This document shows, piece by piece, positions 50,626-59,658 of a stretch of 64,000 nucleotides of DNA. Each line of letters starts with the position of its first letter. Position 1 is the first letter of the stretch. Source of the stretch: Hymenobacter sediminicola. Lineage in GTDB: Bacteria; Bacteroidota; Bacteroidia; Cytophagales; Hymenobacteraceae. The notes below the pieces were generated by a model that was not told the origin of the DNA, made no database searches, and was given only the letters and a program-made list of their open reading frames with translations. The position numbers were made by a program, and so were the translations under genes. Location of the stretch: the NCBI RefSeq assembly GCF_014250515.1, contig NZ_CP060202.1:679001-743000 (forward strand), given 5' to 3'.

Positions 50626-51993
50626 ATGAAACATCTTCCTTTTCCGGGGCCGGTAGCGGCGCTGGTGCTGCTGGCGGCCTGCAACCAAGGCCAGCCCAAA
50701 ACGGATACGCCTACGAATACGCCTGCCCAGGTAGTAGAAGCGCCTGACTCAGCGGCTCAATCCAATGCGGCAGCTCCTACGCTGCCGGAACCCTACGCCA
50801 CCAAATCCACTACCAAGCGCAGCCATGTGATTGGGTGGCCAGCCGGCAAAACGCCGGTGGTGCCCGCTGGTTTCGTGATTACGGAGTATGCTGGCAACCT
50901 CAACAGCCCGCGGTGGGCCTACGTGACGCCTAATGGCGACGTGCTGGTAGCCGAATCCAATACCATTCCGACCACGACCAAGAAAAAGATTGCAGCCAAG
51001 TTGGACTTGGACCCTTCCAAGTCGCTCAAGGAAACCAGTGCCAACCGTATCACCCTGCTCCGCGACACCAACAAGGATGGCAAGCCCGATGTGCGCGAAA
51101 CCTTTCTGGCCAACCTAAACCAGCCCCTCGGGATGCTGGTGCTCGGCAACTACTTCTATGTAGGAAATACTGACGGAGTGGTGCGCTATGCCTATAAGCC
51201 AGGCCAGACCAAAATCACGGGACCTGGCCAGAAGATTCTGGACCTGCCAGCTGGTGGCTACAACAACCACTGGACCCGTAACCTGCTGGCCAGCGCCGAC
51301 GGCTCGAAGATTTATGTGAGCGTGGGCTCGGGCTCTAATGTGGCAGAGCACGGAATGGAAAACGAACAGCGCCGCGCCAATATTCTGGAAATAAACCCCG
51401 ACGGCAGCGGCGAAAAAATCTATGCCAGTGGCTTGCGTAACCCTGTAGGTATGGGCTGGGCGCCCGGCACCAAAACCCTCTGGACCGCCGTGAACGAGCG
51501 GGATGAGCTCGGCGACGACTTAGTGCCCGACTACCTGACCAGTGTGCAACCCGGCGCCTTCTACGGATGGCCATACGCCTATTTCGGCCCCAAAGAAGAC
51601 CCCCGTCGCAAAGGCGAGCGGCCAGACTTGGTACAGAAAACCGTAGTGCCGGACGTAGCCCTAGGTCCGCACACCGCTTCGTTGGGACTGGCGTTTTATA
51701 CCGGCAACGGTTTTCCGGCCAAGTATCAGAATGGAGCGTTCATTGGGCAACACGGCTCTTGGAACCGCTCGGAGTTTACGGGCTATAAGGTGGTCTTCGT
51801 GCCGTTCAGCAACGGCAAGCCCAGCGGCGGTATGGAAGATTTCGTGACGGGCTTCATTGCTAATCCGGGTGAAAAGGAAGTATATGGCCGCCCCGTAGGT
51901 GTCACGGCGCTGCCGGATGGTTCGCTGCTGGTGCTAGACGATGCTGGCAACAAAGTTTGGCGAGTAGCTGCTCAGCAAGGGCGTGGGGCCTAA
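50626..51993 (+). CDS. Sorbosone/PQQ-dependent sugar dehydrogenase-like lipoprotein
   Basis: A 455-residue lipoprotein: short signal and lipobox VLLAACNQG (Cys near 18), then a low-complexity linker and a six-blade beta-propeller of the sGDH/sorbosone family. LRDTNKDGKPDV at about 146-157 is an EF-hand-like calcium loop. GLRNPVGMGWAPGTKTLW and GSWNRSEFTGYKVVFVPF are typical blades. It oxidises sugars or aldoses at the envelope if PQQ is available; many family members are of unknown substrate. Confidence 0.85.
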   Translation: MKHLPFPGPVAALVLLAACNQGQPKTDTPTNTPAQVVEAPDSAAQSNAAAPTLPEPYATKSTTKRSHVIGWPAGKTPVVPAGFVITEYAGNLNSPRWAYVTPNGDVLVAESNTIPTTTKKKIAAKLDLDPSKSLKETSANRITLLRDTNKDGKPDVRETFLANLNQPLGMLVLGNYFYVGNTDGVVRYAYKPGQTKITGPGQKILDLPAGGYNNHWTRNLLASADGSKIYVSVGSGSNVAEHGMENEQRRANILEINPDGSGEKIYASGLRNPVGMGWAPGTKTLWTAVNERDELGDDLVPDYLTSVQPGAFYGWPYAYFGPKEDPRRKGERPDLVQKTVVPDVALGPHTASLGLAFYTGNGFPAKYQNGAFIGQHGSWNRSEFTGYKVVFVPFSNGKPSGGMEDFVTGFIANPGEKEVYGRPVGVTALPDGSLLVLDDAGNKVWRVAAQQGRGA

Positions 51994-52017
51994 ACGGCCC
52001 CTCTGACCTGCCCGCTC

Positions 52018-52056
52018 AACGGCCTGCTTCTCCGCTTGGGAGGAGCAGGCCGTTTG
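52018..52056 (+). terminator. Terminator after the sugar dehydrogenase gene
   Basis: AACGGCCTGCT (52018-52028) pairs with AGCAGGCCGTT (52044-52054), followed by TT. Confidence 0.75.
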
Positions 52057-52103
52057 GCATCTGGCGGCCTTCGGCAACTCCGGCTGCTTTACCTTGCAGC
52101 GCC

Positions 52104-52766
52104 ATGCTACACTACCTGCGCCGCTACCTGAGCTATTTGGTGCCACTTACCCGCACTATCCATTCGCCCATCAACGGGCCGCTGGAAGTGACATGGTACC
52201 GAGGCCGCAAAGTGCTTGATACGCGCCATGCCAACTACTCCTACGGCTCGTTGCAGCAGGTACTACGCTACGGGCTGATGTTTCTGGAACCCCAGCAGGC
52301 GCAGCGCATTCTGGTGCTGGGGCTTGGTGGAGGGTCCGTGGTGCAGACGCTACGCCAGGAACACCGTGTAACAGCGCCTATCACCGCCCTCGAACTAGAC
52401 CCCGCCGTTATTGCCGTAGCCGATACGGAATTCGGAATCCGCCCCGACGCGAATCTCTCGATTGTGTGCGCCGATGCTTTTGTGTGGATCCAGACTGCGC
52501 CATCCGCCGCCTATGACCTCATTATCATCGACCTGTTTATTGATTTGGAGCTGCCAGCTGAGTTGCAACAAGCAGGTTTTTGGCAGGACATATGGCGGGT
52601 GCTGCCGCCGGGCGGGCAAGTGCTGTTCAATACCCTAACGGCAAATCCGCTGACAGTAGCAGGCGAAGAACTGACGGAGCACCTGGCCGGACTGGGCTTT
52701 TCGGTGAAGGAAGTGGAAGTAGAACTGCTAAACCGCTTATTGATTCTAGAGAGACTTTTGGTGTAG
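52104..52766 (+). CDS. Spermidine synthase-like methyltransferase-fold protein
   Basis: A 220-residue Rossmann-fold protein. A small N-terminal strand region (SPINGPLEVTWYRGRKVLD) leads to the nucleotide-binding motif ILVLGLGGGSVVQTL (about 73-87), the acidic ribose-binding ALELDPAVIAVAD and IDLFIDLELP. It resembles the C-terminal half of polyamine synthases without their full N-terminal tetramerisation domain, so polyamine synthesis is unproven. The ATG at 52104 was chosen; the upstream frame overlaps the terminator. Confidence 0.78.
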   Translation: MLHYLRRYLSYLVPLTRTIHSPINGPLEVTWYRGRKVLDTRHANYSYGSLQQVLRYGLMFLEPQQAQRILVLGLGGGSVVQTLRQEHRVTAPITALELDPAVIAVADTEFGIRPDANLSIVCADAFVWIQTAPSAAYDLIIIDLFIDLELPAELQQAGFWQDIWRVLPPGGQVLFNTLTANPLTVAGEELTEHLAGLGFSVKEVEVELLNRLLILERLLV

Positions 52767-52782
52767 CGTAGGTGCGGCAGCG

Positions 52783-55188
52783 TTACTTACTAGCTCTAAC
52801 GACGGCTGCCGGCGTAGATTTTGGGACGTACAGCAGGGCATCAAACTCGCGGCGGAGGCTGTGGCGGCTGAAGGGCTGCTCATAGGGGCGTAGGGTCCCG
52901 TCGCGGAACAGGAGATTCTCGTAGAGCCACTGTGTGCCCGGCGCTAGGTCAGGAGTGCGCAGGTTGAGAAACGATGCCGGCAGCGTGGCCGCCCGGAAAT
53001 AGTGCTCGTAGCTGCCCACGGATGATGGGGCCGCTGTGGCCGTAACAAATGCTGGAGGCTCGGTGGAAGGCAGGGCCCGGAAGCTGCCTTCGTGAAACAG
53101 GAAGCCAACCGCCACGTAGCCCGCACCATAGTAGCGCCGTAGCACTTCGCCCAAAGTAGCATCGTCTTGGTCGTAGGTTTTCAGGTGGGTGTTGTGCGAC
53201 CATACGGCCACTCCCTTGCCATTAGCCTGCGTGCGGGCCCACTCCACATTCTCGGCCAGGCACGCAGCCCGGTAGCTGAGGCGGAACCGCGACGACATCG
53301 TTTGCACGACGCTGTACTGCTCGGCCTGGCGGAGCAGTTGGGTTAGAGTGGCTGCTTCCGCGGGCGTGGCGCCGTAGCCTCGCCGGAGTTTGGCCGGACC
53401 ATCGAAGGCAGCGCGAACCTCGGCCAGTAGGCGGCGCACAGCTTCCAGGCGCGGGTCGGTTTGCGGGGCGTTCTGCAGGTAATTCAGCGAAATGCCTGCG
53501 TCGGCCAGTTCCCGGAGCTGGCGTTGCTGCGTCGTGAGCAGTTCCCCCCGGTAGCCGGCCTGGGCGGGCAGGCGCTGGCGCAGATAGCGCAAACTTTCCG
53601 GAGCCTCCTGCAGATCTATGCCCAGCAGCTGTAGGGTAGCCGTCGGGTGCTGCTGGTTGTACGTCCGCATCCAGCGCATCAAGGCCAACATTTCTTCGGT
53701 TTCCCAGAGGGGCAGGTCGGCTACCAGCTGCTGGGGGTTGCCGGTGCCGGTTTGCAGGTAGTCGTTCAACGCCAGGCAGGCGCCCAGTTCGGTGTCGAGG
53801 GCCAGCACGCGCACGTTTTTCTGCTCCACCAGATACCGAAACAGCCGTTGCTTGAGCTGCATCTGCTCGTGTGAGCCCAGCGTGACTTCGCCCAACCCGA
53901 TAACCGGTGCCGACCCAACCAATTGCCCGAATGCAGCCAGATCTTTCTGGTCGCCGCCGTCGGGGGCAGTGGTGCGGAGCGGCACGGCGGCCTTGCGCAG
54001 CCAGGCCAGCTCGGCGGCGGTAGGCAGCCCCGGCACGGGTGGTGGTGGCGGCGAAAAGGCCCGGCCATCAGCCAGCAGCTCTATATGGTCGAGCCAGACC
54101 GGGGCCGCGCCAGGCTGCAGCAGCAGCGCCAGCTGAGAAAGGTTGCGCTTGGCGCTGATGGGCAGCGTCAGCTCGAACCGTTGCCACGGCGTGCCGGGCG
54201 TAGGCTTCGGCAGTGGGCTGGCCGTGAGTATGCCGGGCCATTTGTGCCGGTCATACGGATACATTCTCAAGTCGCTGTTGGCCAGTACGCGGTACAGCAA
54301 AGCTGGAGGCGCCTGGCCCACTACGGCCGGACCGGAGTAGCGCACGTAGCCGCGCACCGTAAGGGTTTTGCCCAGCAGCGAATCCAGCGGCACCACGCCC
54401 AGGTACACGGGCGTGGCACTGGCCGGAGCGGCCTCTACGCGCAAGCTGCGCCGGCCCCGCTGCGCCACCGTAGAGTCCAGCTGCCAGCGGCGGGCAGTGG
54501 AAGCCGCACCGGGCAGCTGGGCAGGACCGCGCCGCTCGAAGTCCCAGTCGGGTAGTGGGGTGCCGGCGGGCAGCAGCAGCGGCTCGGTGCCCGCCAGTGG
54601 CGCGTCGCGGTAGGTTTGGCCGTTGTCGTAGCGCACCTCAAAGTTGTCGAGCCACAGTCGGCCCCGGCCGTTGAAAGCCAGCAACATGCTGAGGTGGTTA
54701 GCCGTCTGGCCCACGGGCAGCTGTACCGTTAGTTTCTGCCAGCCGGCTACTATGGCCAGCGGGGTAGCCCGGGTATCTTTCTCCGACATCTTCTCGGAAT
54801 CTGGACTGGTTTCCGTGAAAAAATAGCTGTAGGCCTTCAGCCAGGCAGTGCCCTGAAATTCTTCGGTGCGCACCCACACGCTTACGGTGGCTATGCGGCC
54901 CCGCACCGAATCCGAAACAGGCACGCTGGTATATAAAGAAGTGCCTTCCGGTTCTTCGGCCAGCGAGGCATCCAGCAGCAAACTGCCCCGGCCGTGCTGA
55001 GCGGGCGACACCGTATCGACGCGAATCAGCAGCTCGTCGGGTTGCTGGCGGCGCCCCCAGAACAGCAGCGGCTGGCGGCGGTTGGCGCCCGGCTCGAAAT
55101 CCAGGTTGAGGATGGCCTGCGCGGTAGCCGGGCGGCAGCTCAGCAGCGTGAGCACCACGAAGAATAATAGATACAGAGAATTCGGCAT
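52783..55188 (-). CDS. Erythromycin esterase-like protein with N-terminal sandwich domains
   Basis: An 801-residue secreted protein with a signal sequence (LYLLFFVVLTLLSCRPATAQ, maybe a lipobox Cys). Two beta-sandwich, carbohydrate-binding-like segments (about 25-195 and 205-375, each with WLDNFEV or WLDHIEL endings) precede an erythromycin-esterase-like domain (about 400-770). The family's key loop, usually GE-A-THG, reads GLGEVTLGSHEQ here: Glu434 is present but the expected His is Leu437. Later VWSHNTHLKTY is normal. So the esterase-fold domain may be inactive or altered. Macrolide resistance should not be assumed. Confidence 0.82.
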   Translation of the reverse strand: MPNSLYLLFFVVLTLLSCRPATAQAILNLDFEPGANRRQPLLFWGRRQQPDELLIRVDTVSPAQHGRGSLLLDASLAEEPEGTSLYTSVPVSDSVRGRIATVSVWVRTEEFQGTAWLKAYSYFFTETSPDSEKMSEKDTRATPLAIVAGWQKLTVQLPVGQTANHLSMLLAFNGRGRLWLDNFEVRYDNGQTYRDAPLAGTEPLLLPAGTPLPDWDFERRGPAQLPGAASTARRWQLDSTVAQRGRRSLRVEAAPASATPVYLGVVPLDSLLGKTLTVRGYVRYSGPAVVGQAPPALLYRVLANSDLRMYPYDRHKWPGILTASPLPKPTPGTPWQRFELTLPISAKRNLSQLALLLQPGAAPVWLDHIELLADGRAFSPPPPPVPGLPTAAELAWLRKAAVPLRTTAPDGGDQKDLAAFGQLVGSAPVIGLGEVTLGSHEQMQLKQRLFRYLVEQKNVRVLALDTELGACLALNDYLQTGTGNPQQLVADLPLWETEEMLALMRWMRTYNQQHPTATLQLLGIDLQEAPESLRYLRQRLPAQAGYRGELLTTQQRQLRELADAGISLNYLQNAPQTDPRLEAVRRLLAEVRAAFDGPAKLRRGYGATPAEAATLTQLLRQAEQYSVVQTMSSRFRLSYRAACLAENVEWARTQANGKGVAVWSHNTHLKTYDQDDATLGEVLRRYYGAGYVAVGFLFHEGSFRALPSTEPPAFVTATAAPSSVGSYEHYFRAATLPASFLNLRTPDLAPGTQWLYENLLFRDGTLRPYEQPFSRHSLRREFDALLYVPKSTPAAVVRASK

Positions 55189-55356
55189 AGAAATCAGCGG
55201 TTACATAACGGCTGCAGTATAACGTGTTGGGCGCTTGGCGCATGTGCGCCGCCGAATTTTTCTTGGCTTTCCAGGGTTGCCAGCCACTGGCGGTACGCTA
55301 CTCCGGTGGCTTTCCGCTTTCTTTGTAGTTCTATTTCTACTACCTCGCACCTTCGC

Positions 55357-56013
55357 ATGGAAATTCTGAAGCATCTGCTCGACTTCGTTCTACATCTTGA
55401 TAAGCACTTAGCGGAAATTATCCAGGACTATGGCGCCTGGACGTATGCTATCCTGTTTCTCATCATTTTCGTGGAAACTGGCGTAGTAGTGCTGCCTTTC
55501 CTGCCCGGCGACTCGCTGCTGTTCGCGGCTGGTTCCTTAACCGCACTGCCTGGCTCGCCCCTAAATGTCTGGGCAATGATGGGCCTGCTGATTATAGCGG
55601 CCGTGCTCGGCGACACGCTCAACTACCACATCGGCGACTATCTGGGCCCCCGCGTATTCCGCGAGAACTCACGGTTTCTGAAGCGGGAACACCTCGAACA
55701 GACCCAGGCTTTCTACCAGAAGCACGGCGCCAAAACCATTATCATAGCCCGCTTTATCCCTATCATCCGCACGTTTGCGCCTTTTGTGGCTGGGGTAGGC
55801 ACCATGAGCTATGGCAAGTTTCTTTCTTATAACGTGGTAGGAGCGGTGCTGTGGGTAGTACTGCTCACAGGCGCTGGCTACTTTTTGGGAAGCATACCGT
55901 TCATTCAGAAAAACTTTGGGCTGTTCACGATAGGCATAATCGTGGTTTCGGTGCTGCCGGCAGTGTGGGAGTTCATAAAGTCCCGCCGCGCCCCCAAAGC
56001 TCCTGTTGCTTAA
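55357..56013 (+). CDS. DedA-family membrane protein
   Basis: A 218-residue DedA/VTT-domain protein. FVETGVVVLPFLPGDSLLFA (about 42-61) holds the conserved Glu and FLPG segments, followed by GDTLNYHIGDYLG, KHGAKTIIIARFIPIIRTFA with two conserved Arg, and FVAGVGTMSYGKF. The family flips undecaprenyl phosphate or phosphatidylethanolamine. The ATG at 55357 directly starts the conserved sequence; a GTG start at 55306 lies upstream. Confidence 0.92.
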   Translation: MEILKHLLDFVLHLDKHLAEIIQDYGAWTYAILFLIIFVETGVVVLPFLPGDSLLFAAGSLTALPGSPLNVWAMMGLLIIAAVLGDTLNYHIGDYLGPRVFRENSRFLKREHLEQTQAFYQKHGAKTIIIARFIPIIRTFAPFVAGVGTMSYGKFLSYNVVGAVLWVVLLTGAGYFLGSIPFIQKNFGLFTIGIIVVSVLPAVWEFIKSRRAPKAPVA

Positions 56014-56040
56014 CGAGGGCAGCGTACTAACATTTCGGGA

Positions 56041-56078
56041 AACCACTCTGGCCGCTTTGGCCGGGGTGGTTTTTTTTG
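56041..56078 (+). terminator. Terminator between dedA-like gene and aroE
   Basis: AACCAC...GGCC pairs with GGCC...GTGGTT (56041-56070), followed by T8. Confidence 0.8.
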
Positions 56079-56109
56079 TTGCTTGATGGTTGAAACTATC
56101 CGTTCTATC

Positions 56110-56853
56110 ATGCCTGAATTTGGACTTATCGGTCGTAGCCTGACGCATTCTTTCTCACAAACGTATTTCACCCAGAAGTTTGACAGCCTCAACCTAGCCG
56201 ACCATCACTACGCGTTGTTCGAGCTGCCTACCATCAACGAGTTGCCGGCGTTGCTTGCTCGTCACCCTGGCTTGCGCGGCCTCAATGTCACGATTCCCTA
56301 TAAGGAACAGGTGTGGCCGTTTCTGAGCGAAGTAGCCCCGTCTGCGGCACGGGTGGGGGCAGTCAACGTTATTGAGTTTGCCGCCGATGGCCGCCTGATT
56401 GGCCACAACACCGATTATGTAGGGTTTCGGGATTCGCTGCGCGCGTTGCTGCCTAACCCGTGGCCTGCCGGACTTCGGGCGCTGGTGCTGGGCAGTGGAG
56501 GCGCATCCAAGGCAGTGGAGGTGGCACTACGTGAACTGGGCATCGGCTATTGGGTTGTGTCGCGGAACCCGATGGGAGCGGGGCTCACCTACCAAGAACT
56601 CACACCCCGGCTATTGCAGGAGCATTTACTTATCATCAACACTACCCCGCTTGGTACTTACCCCGCGGTGGAGGAGTGCCCGCCCATTCCGTATGAGGCT
56701 CTCACGGCCCACCATTGCCTCTACGACCTCATTTATAACCCCCGCGAAACCGAGTTTATGAAGCGCGGGCAGGCGGCTGGCGCTCAAACCAAAAACGGGT
56801 TCGAAATGCTCTGCCTGCAGGCAGAAGCCGCCTGGAAAATCTGGAACACTTAG
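56110..56853 (+). CDS. aroE: Shikimate dehydrogenase
   Basis: A 247-residue enzyme reducing 3-dehydroshikimate to shikimate with NADPH. EFGLIGRSLTHSFSQTYF with shikimate-binding Ser, NVTIPYKEQVWPFL with catalytic Lys, IGHNTDYVGFRDSL with catalytic Asp, VLGSGGASKAVEVAL (dinucleotide loop) and YDLIYNPRETEFM. The ATG at 56110 begins the conserved domain; an ATG at 56086 lies upstream. It is slightly short for the family but complete. Confidence 0.93.
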   Translation: MPEFGLIGRSLTHSFSQTYFTQKFDSLNLADHHYALFELPTINELPALLARHPGLRGLNVTIPYKEQVWPFLSEVAPSAARVGAVNVIEFAADGRLIGHNTDYVGFRDSLRALLPNPWPAGLRALVLGSGGASKAVEVALRELGIGYWVVSRNPMGAGLTYQELTPRLLQEHLLIINTTPLGTYPAVEECPPIPYEALTAHHCLYDLIYNPRETEFMKRGQAAGAQTKNGFEMLCLQAEAAWKIWNT

Positions 56854-56865
56854 TCTTAATAGCAA

Positions 56866-59343
56866 CTAGTCGCCTTGCTGCCCGCCACTGCCGCCGCCTT
56901 TGGAGTCGTCGTTGCGGATGGTTTTGCGCTGGCGCTGGCCGGTTTCCAGCTTGCCAAAGCGGTAGTTGAACGACAGCCGGAGGGCGCGTTGGTAGGAGTA
57001 AAAGCTGCCGTAGTTGACGAAATCAGGCGTGGTGGTGGTGCTGCGGAAATAGCGGCCCGGCGTCAGGAAATTGACGAGCGCCAGCGTAAAGTCAGCCTTT
57101 TCTTTCAAGAGCAGCTTCTTGGCGCTCAGACCGTAGTAGATGCCACCGGAGTAGCGCGACTGTAGCTCCACGCCGGCCGTCCAGAAGCCCGCGTAGCCTT
57201 GCGCCGTGTAGGTTTTGCCCAGCTTGCGCGACCCATTTATGTTCATGCTGAGGCTGGCCCGGCGGTTGGGGCGCTGCAGGATGGCACTGCGCAGACTGGT
57301 GTAGTCGGCCGTCAGGTTGCTGCTCAGGTCCCATTCGGGGCGCGGTTTCCAGGAGCCATACAGGTTCAGCCCCACTATGGTAGCCGTCGAGAGGTTGCCG
57401 TAAGTAGTTTCGTTGCGGGCCAGGGCCTCGTTGTAGCGGCTGAACCGCTCAATGGAGTTGCTGGTGCGCCGCCCGAACCCAGAAGCATTCAACGACGTTT
57501 TTTCGCCGAACGTGCTGTAACCTAGTTCTACCAGGTCCACCAATTCCGGCCGTAGTTCGGGGTTGCCAAAGTCCACTGAGTTGGGCGTTACTTGGTTGAC
57601 GTAGGGGTTGAGGTAGTAAATCTGAGGGCGCTGGATGCGGCGGGAATAGCTCAGGCGCAGTGTCTGGCCTTCCTTCTTGAGCGTGCGGGTAGCACTGAGG
57701 TTGCGCAGTACGTTCAGGTAGCTGTTCTGAAAGCGGCCGGCTTCATTCTGAAATTCGCCTTCGATGGCCGTGCGCTCTAGCCGCGTGCCCAGGCTGAAAG
57801 CGTACTTCTTGCCCAGCGAGAAGCCATAAGTGCCATACGCGGCCAGCACATTCTGGCGATACGTGAATCTGTTGGAACGCAACGTACTGCGCACGAAATC
57901 GGGCTGCTGGCCAGTCAGGAGCGTATCCAAAGTGTAGTCACTGCTGACTTGGCGCCGGATGTGCTTGGCGCCGACTTCGAGCGTGGTTTTCTCGCCGAAT
58001 GGCTGCGTGTAGTCGGTTTGGAAGGTGGTTTCAAGGTTGCGGGCCAGGTTGCGGCTGGTTTCCTGGTACTCAATGGGGCCACCGCGCAACTCCGGCGTCG
58101 GAAACTGGTCGAGGCGATACTGCTCGCGGCTGCGGTTGCTGGTGTGTTGCGCCAGCATGCTCCACTCGCGGCGCGGCTGCTTCTCGCCAAAGGTGCGAGT
58201 ATAGCCCGCATTCAGATCGAAATTGCGGCTCTGGTCGCGCAGGCTGATGTCGCGCGTGTACAAGGTGTCAAGCTGCGGCTGTCCCCGATACTGGTTGACG
58301 AGTTCCTGGGGCGAGTCGGTGCTGTACAGGTTGCCATTGCCGCTCAGCGTGAAGCTGTGCAACGGCGACGGGTCGTAGGTGAGTTCTAGCTGGCCATATC
58401 CGCCCTGTCCCTGGTTGCGGGAGGTGGTTCGCTCACTCAGCTGCCCGGTGCTGCCATCCGACAAATAGACGGTCCGCTCGGTGCTGCTTTTGAACGGATA
58501 GAGGTTCCGGAAGCCGCTAAGTTTCGTGTTAACGCCCAGAGTGCCCCGCTTAACATTGAGGCTGGTATTGAGGCTCTGGTTGCGGTTGCCGCCAGTAGCA
58601 CCTGCGCTGCCGTTCACGCCTTGCAGGCTGTTCTTTTTCAGCACAATGTTGATAATACCCCCCGAGCCTTCCCCATCATATTTCGCCGAAGGTGCCGTAA
58701 TGACTTCAATGGCTTTAATCTGGTCGGCTGGAATCTGCTTGAGGGCTTCTGCGAGATTGCCGGCCAGCAGCGCCGAGGGTTTGTTATTAATCAGGATGCG
58801 CACATTGCGGGTGCCGCGCAGTTGCACGTTGCCTTCCCCATCGAGGTTTACTAGCGAGGTTTTGCGCAGAATATCGGCCACCGTACCGCCGGTGTTGCTG
58901 GGGTCCTGGTCGGCGTTGTAGATGAGGCGGTCCGGCTTGGTTTCCACCACTGGCCGCTCACCGGTAATAGTCACGCCAGCTAAGGTCTGAGAAGAAGCAG
59001 TAAGGGTAAGCGCGCCTAGGTCAGTAAGAGGCTTTGCCAGCATAATGCTTTCCAGGCGAGTGGTATAGCCCACGAAGCTCAGCTGCAACCGAAGCGGACC
59101 AGTCGGCAGGTTGCTGAAGTCGAAACGACCTTCTGCGTCGCAGGCGCCACCGGCCAACGGCGTAGTCCCGGTGGCCGGTAGCACCGCTACAGTGGCGTAT
59201 TCTACGGGTTTCTGCGTAGCAGCATCCACTACGCGGCCCAGCAGGCGGGCCGTGCCGGTAGCTGCCGGAGAAATGGGGCTTTGTGCGTGTGTAAACGAGG
59301 TGATAAGTACCAGCAGCAATAGTAGCGGGGACACGTGTTTCAT
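56866..59343 (-). CDS. Outer-membrane beta-barrel (TonB-receptor-like) protein
   Basis: An 825-residue protein. A signal peptide (MKHVSPLLLLLVLITSFTHA) precedes a carboxypeptidase-regulatory-like domain (ARLLGRVVDAATQKPVEYAT, about 35-110), a plug-like domain (VVETKPDRLIYNADQDPSNT, VQLRGTRNVRILINNKPSAL, ITAPSAKYDGEGSGGIINIV) and a 22-strand-type barrel. The tail is Gly/Ser/Gln-rich. It is a paralogue of the protein at 61715-64000. The usual TonB box is not obvious. The start is the ATG at 59343, where the signal peptide begins. Function unknown; probably import or surface signalling. Confidence 0.87.
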   Translation of the reverse strand: MKHVSPLLLLLVLITSFTHAQSPISPAATGTARLLGRVVDAATQKPVEYATVAVLPATGTTPLAGGACDAEGRFDFSNLPTGPLRLQLSFVGYTTRLESIMLAKPLTDLGALTLTASSQTLAGVTITGERPVVETKPDRLIYNADQDPSNTGGTVADILRKTSLVNLDGEGNVQLRGTRNVRILINNKPSALLAGNLAEALKQIPADQIKAIEVITAPSAKYDGEGSGGIINIVLKKNSLQGVNGSAGATGGNRNQSLNTSLNVKRGTLGVNTKLSGFRNLYPFKSSTERTVYLSDGSTGQLSERTTSRNQGQGGYGQLELTYDPSPLHSFTLSGNGNLYSTDSPQELVNQYRGQPQLDTLYTRDISLRDQSRNFDLNAGYTRTFGEKQPRREWSMLAQHTSNRSREQYRLDQFPTPELRGGPIEYQETSRNLARNLETTFQTDYTQPFGEKTTLEVGAKHIRRQVSSDYTLDTLLTGQQPDFVRSTLRSNRFTYRQNVLAAYGTYGFSLGKKYAFSLGTRLERTAIEGEFQNEAGRFQNSYLNVLRNLSATRTLKKEGQTLRLSYSRRIQRPQIYYLNPYVNQVTPNSVDFGNPELRPELVDLVELGYSTFGEKTSLNASGFGRRTSNSIERFSRYNEALARNETTYGNLSTATIVGLNLYGSWKPRPEWDLSSNLTADYTSLRSAILQRPNRRASLSMNINGSRKLGKTYTAQGYAGFWTAGVELQSRYSGGIYYGLSAKKLLLKEKADFTLALVNFLTPGRYFRSTTTTPDFVNYGSFYSYQRALRLSFNYRFGKLETGQRQRKTIRNDDSKGGGSGGQQGD

Positions 59344-59658
59344 CAGGAGCAGAATAGAGAAATGCTGAAGTAGCGCAGGTGCGTCGCAGTAGGCAGCAGC
59401 ACCGCATATTCCAAACCTAGGCACATTCTGGGGCGCCTTTCGGGAATATCAACCACCTTGGCTCTTTCTCTCAACCAACCCCCTTTACTGTCCTACCAAT
59501 CCACCAAACACACCCACGGCCGAGCAATAGCCCAGTTGATAGGCAGTAGCGCGGCGTTGGTAGAGCCCGCACCGGTGATAGTTGAAAACAGGGGAGTGGC
59601 TGCCGGCCAATTCGCTATTTTGGCAACTTCAGGCGAGCCCCGAGTCCGCCGTATCTGT
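59344..59658. other. Intergenic region between divergent genes
   Basis: The 315 bases between the barrel gene and the kinase gene contain an in-frame extension of the kinase frame (from 59458) without recognisable domain. I see no convincing promoter box, RNA or repeat. Confidence 0.5.

Noticed and set aside
52783..55188. Macrolide resistance gene
   Set aside because: Only fold-level similarity to erythromycin esterases, with large extra domains and a substituted catalytic loop.
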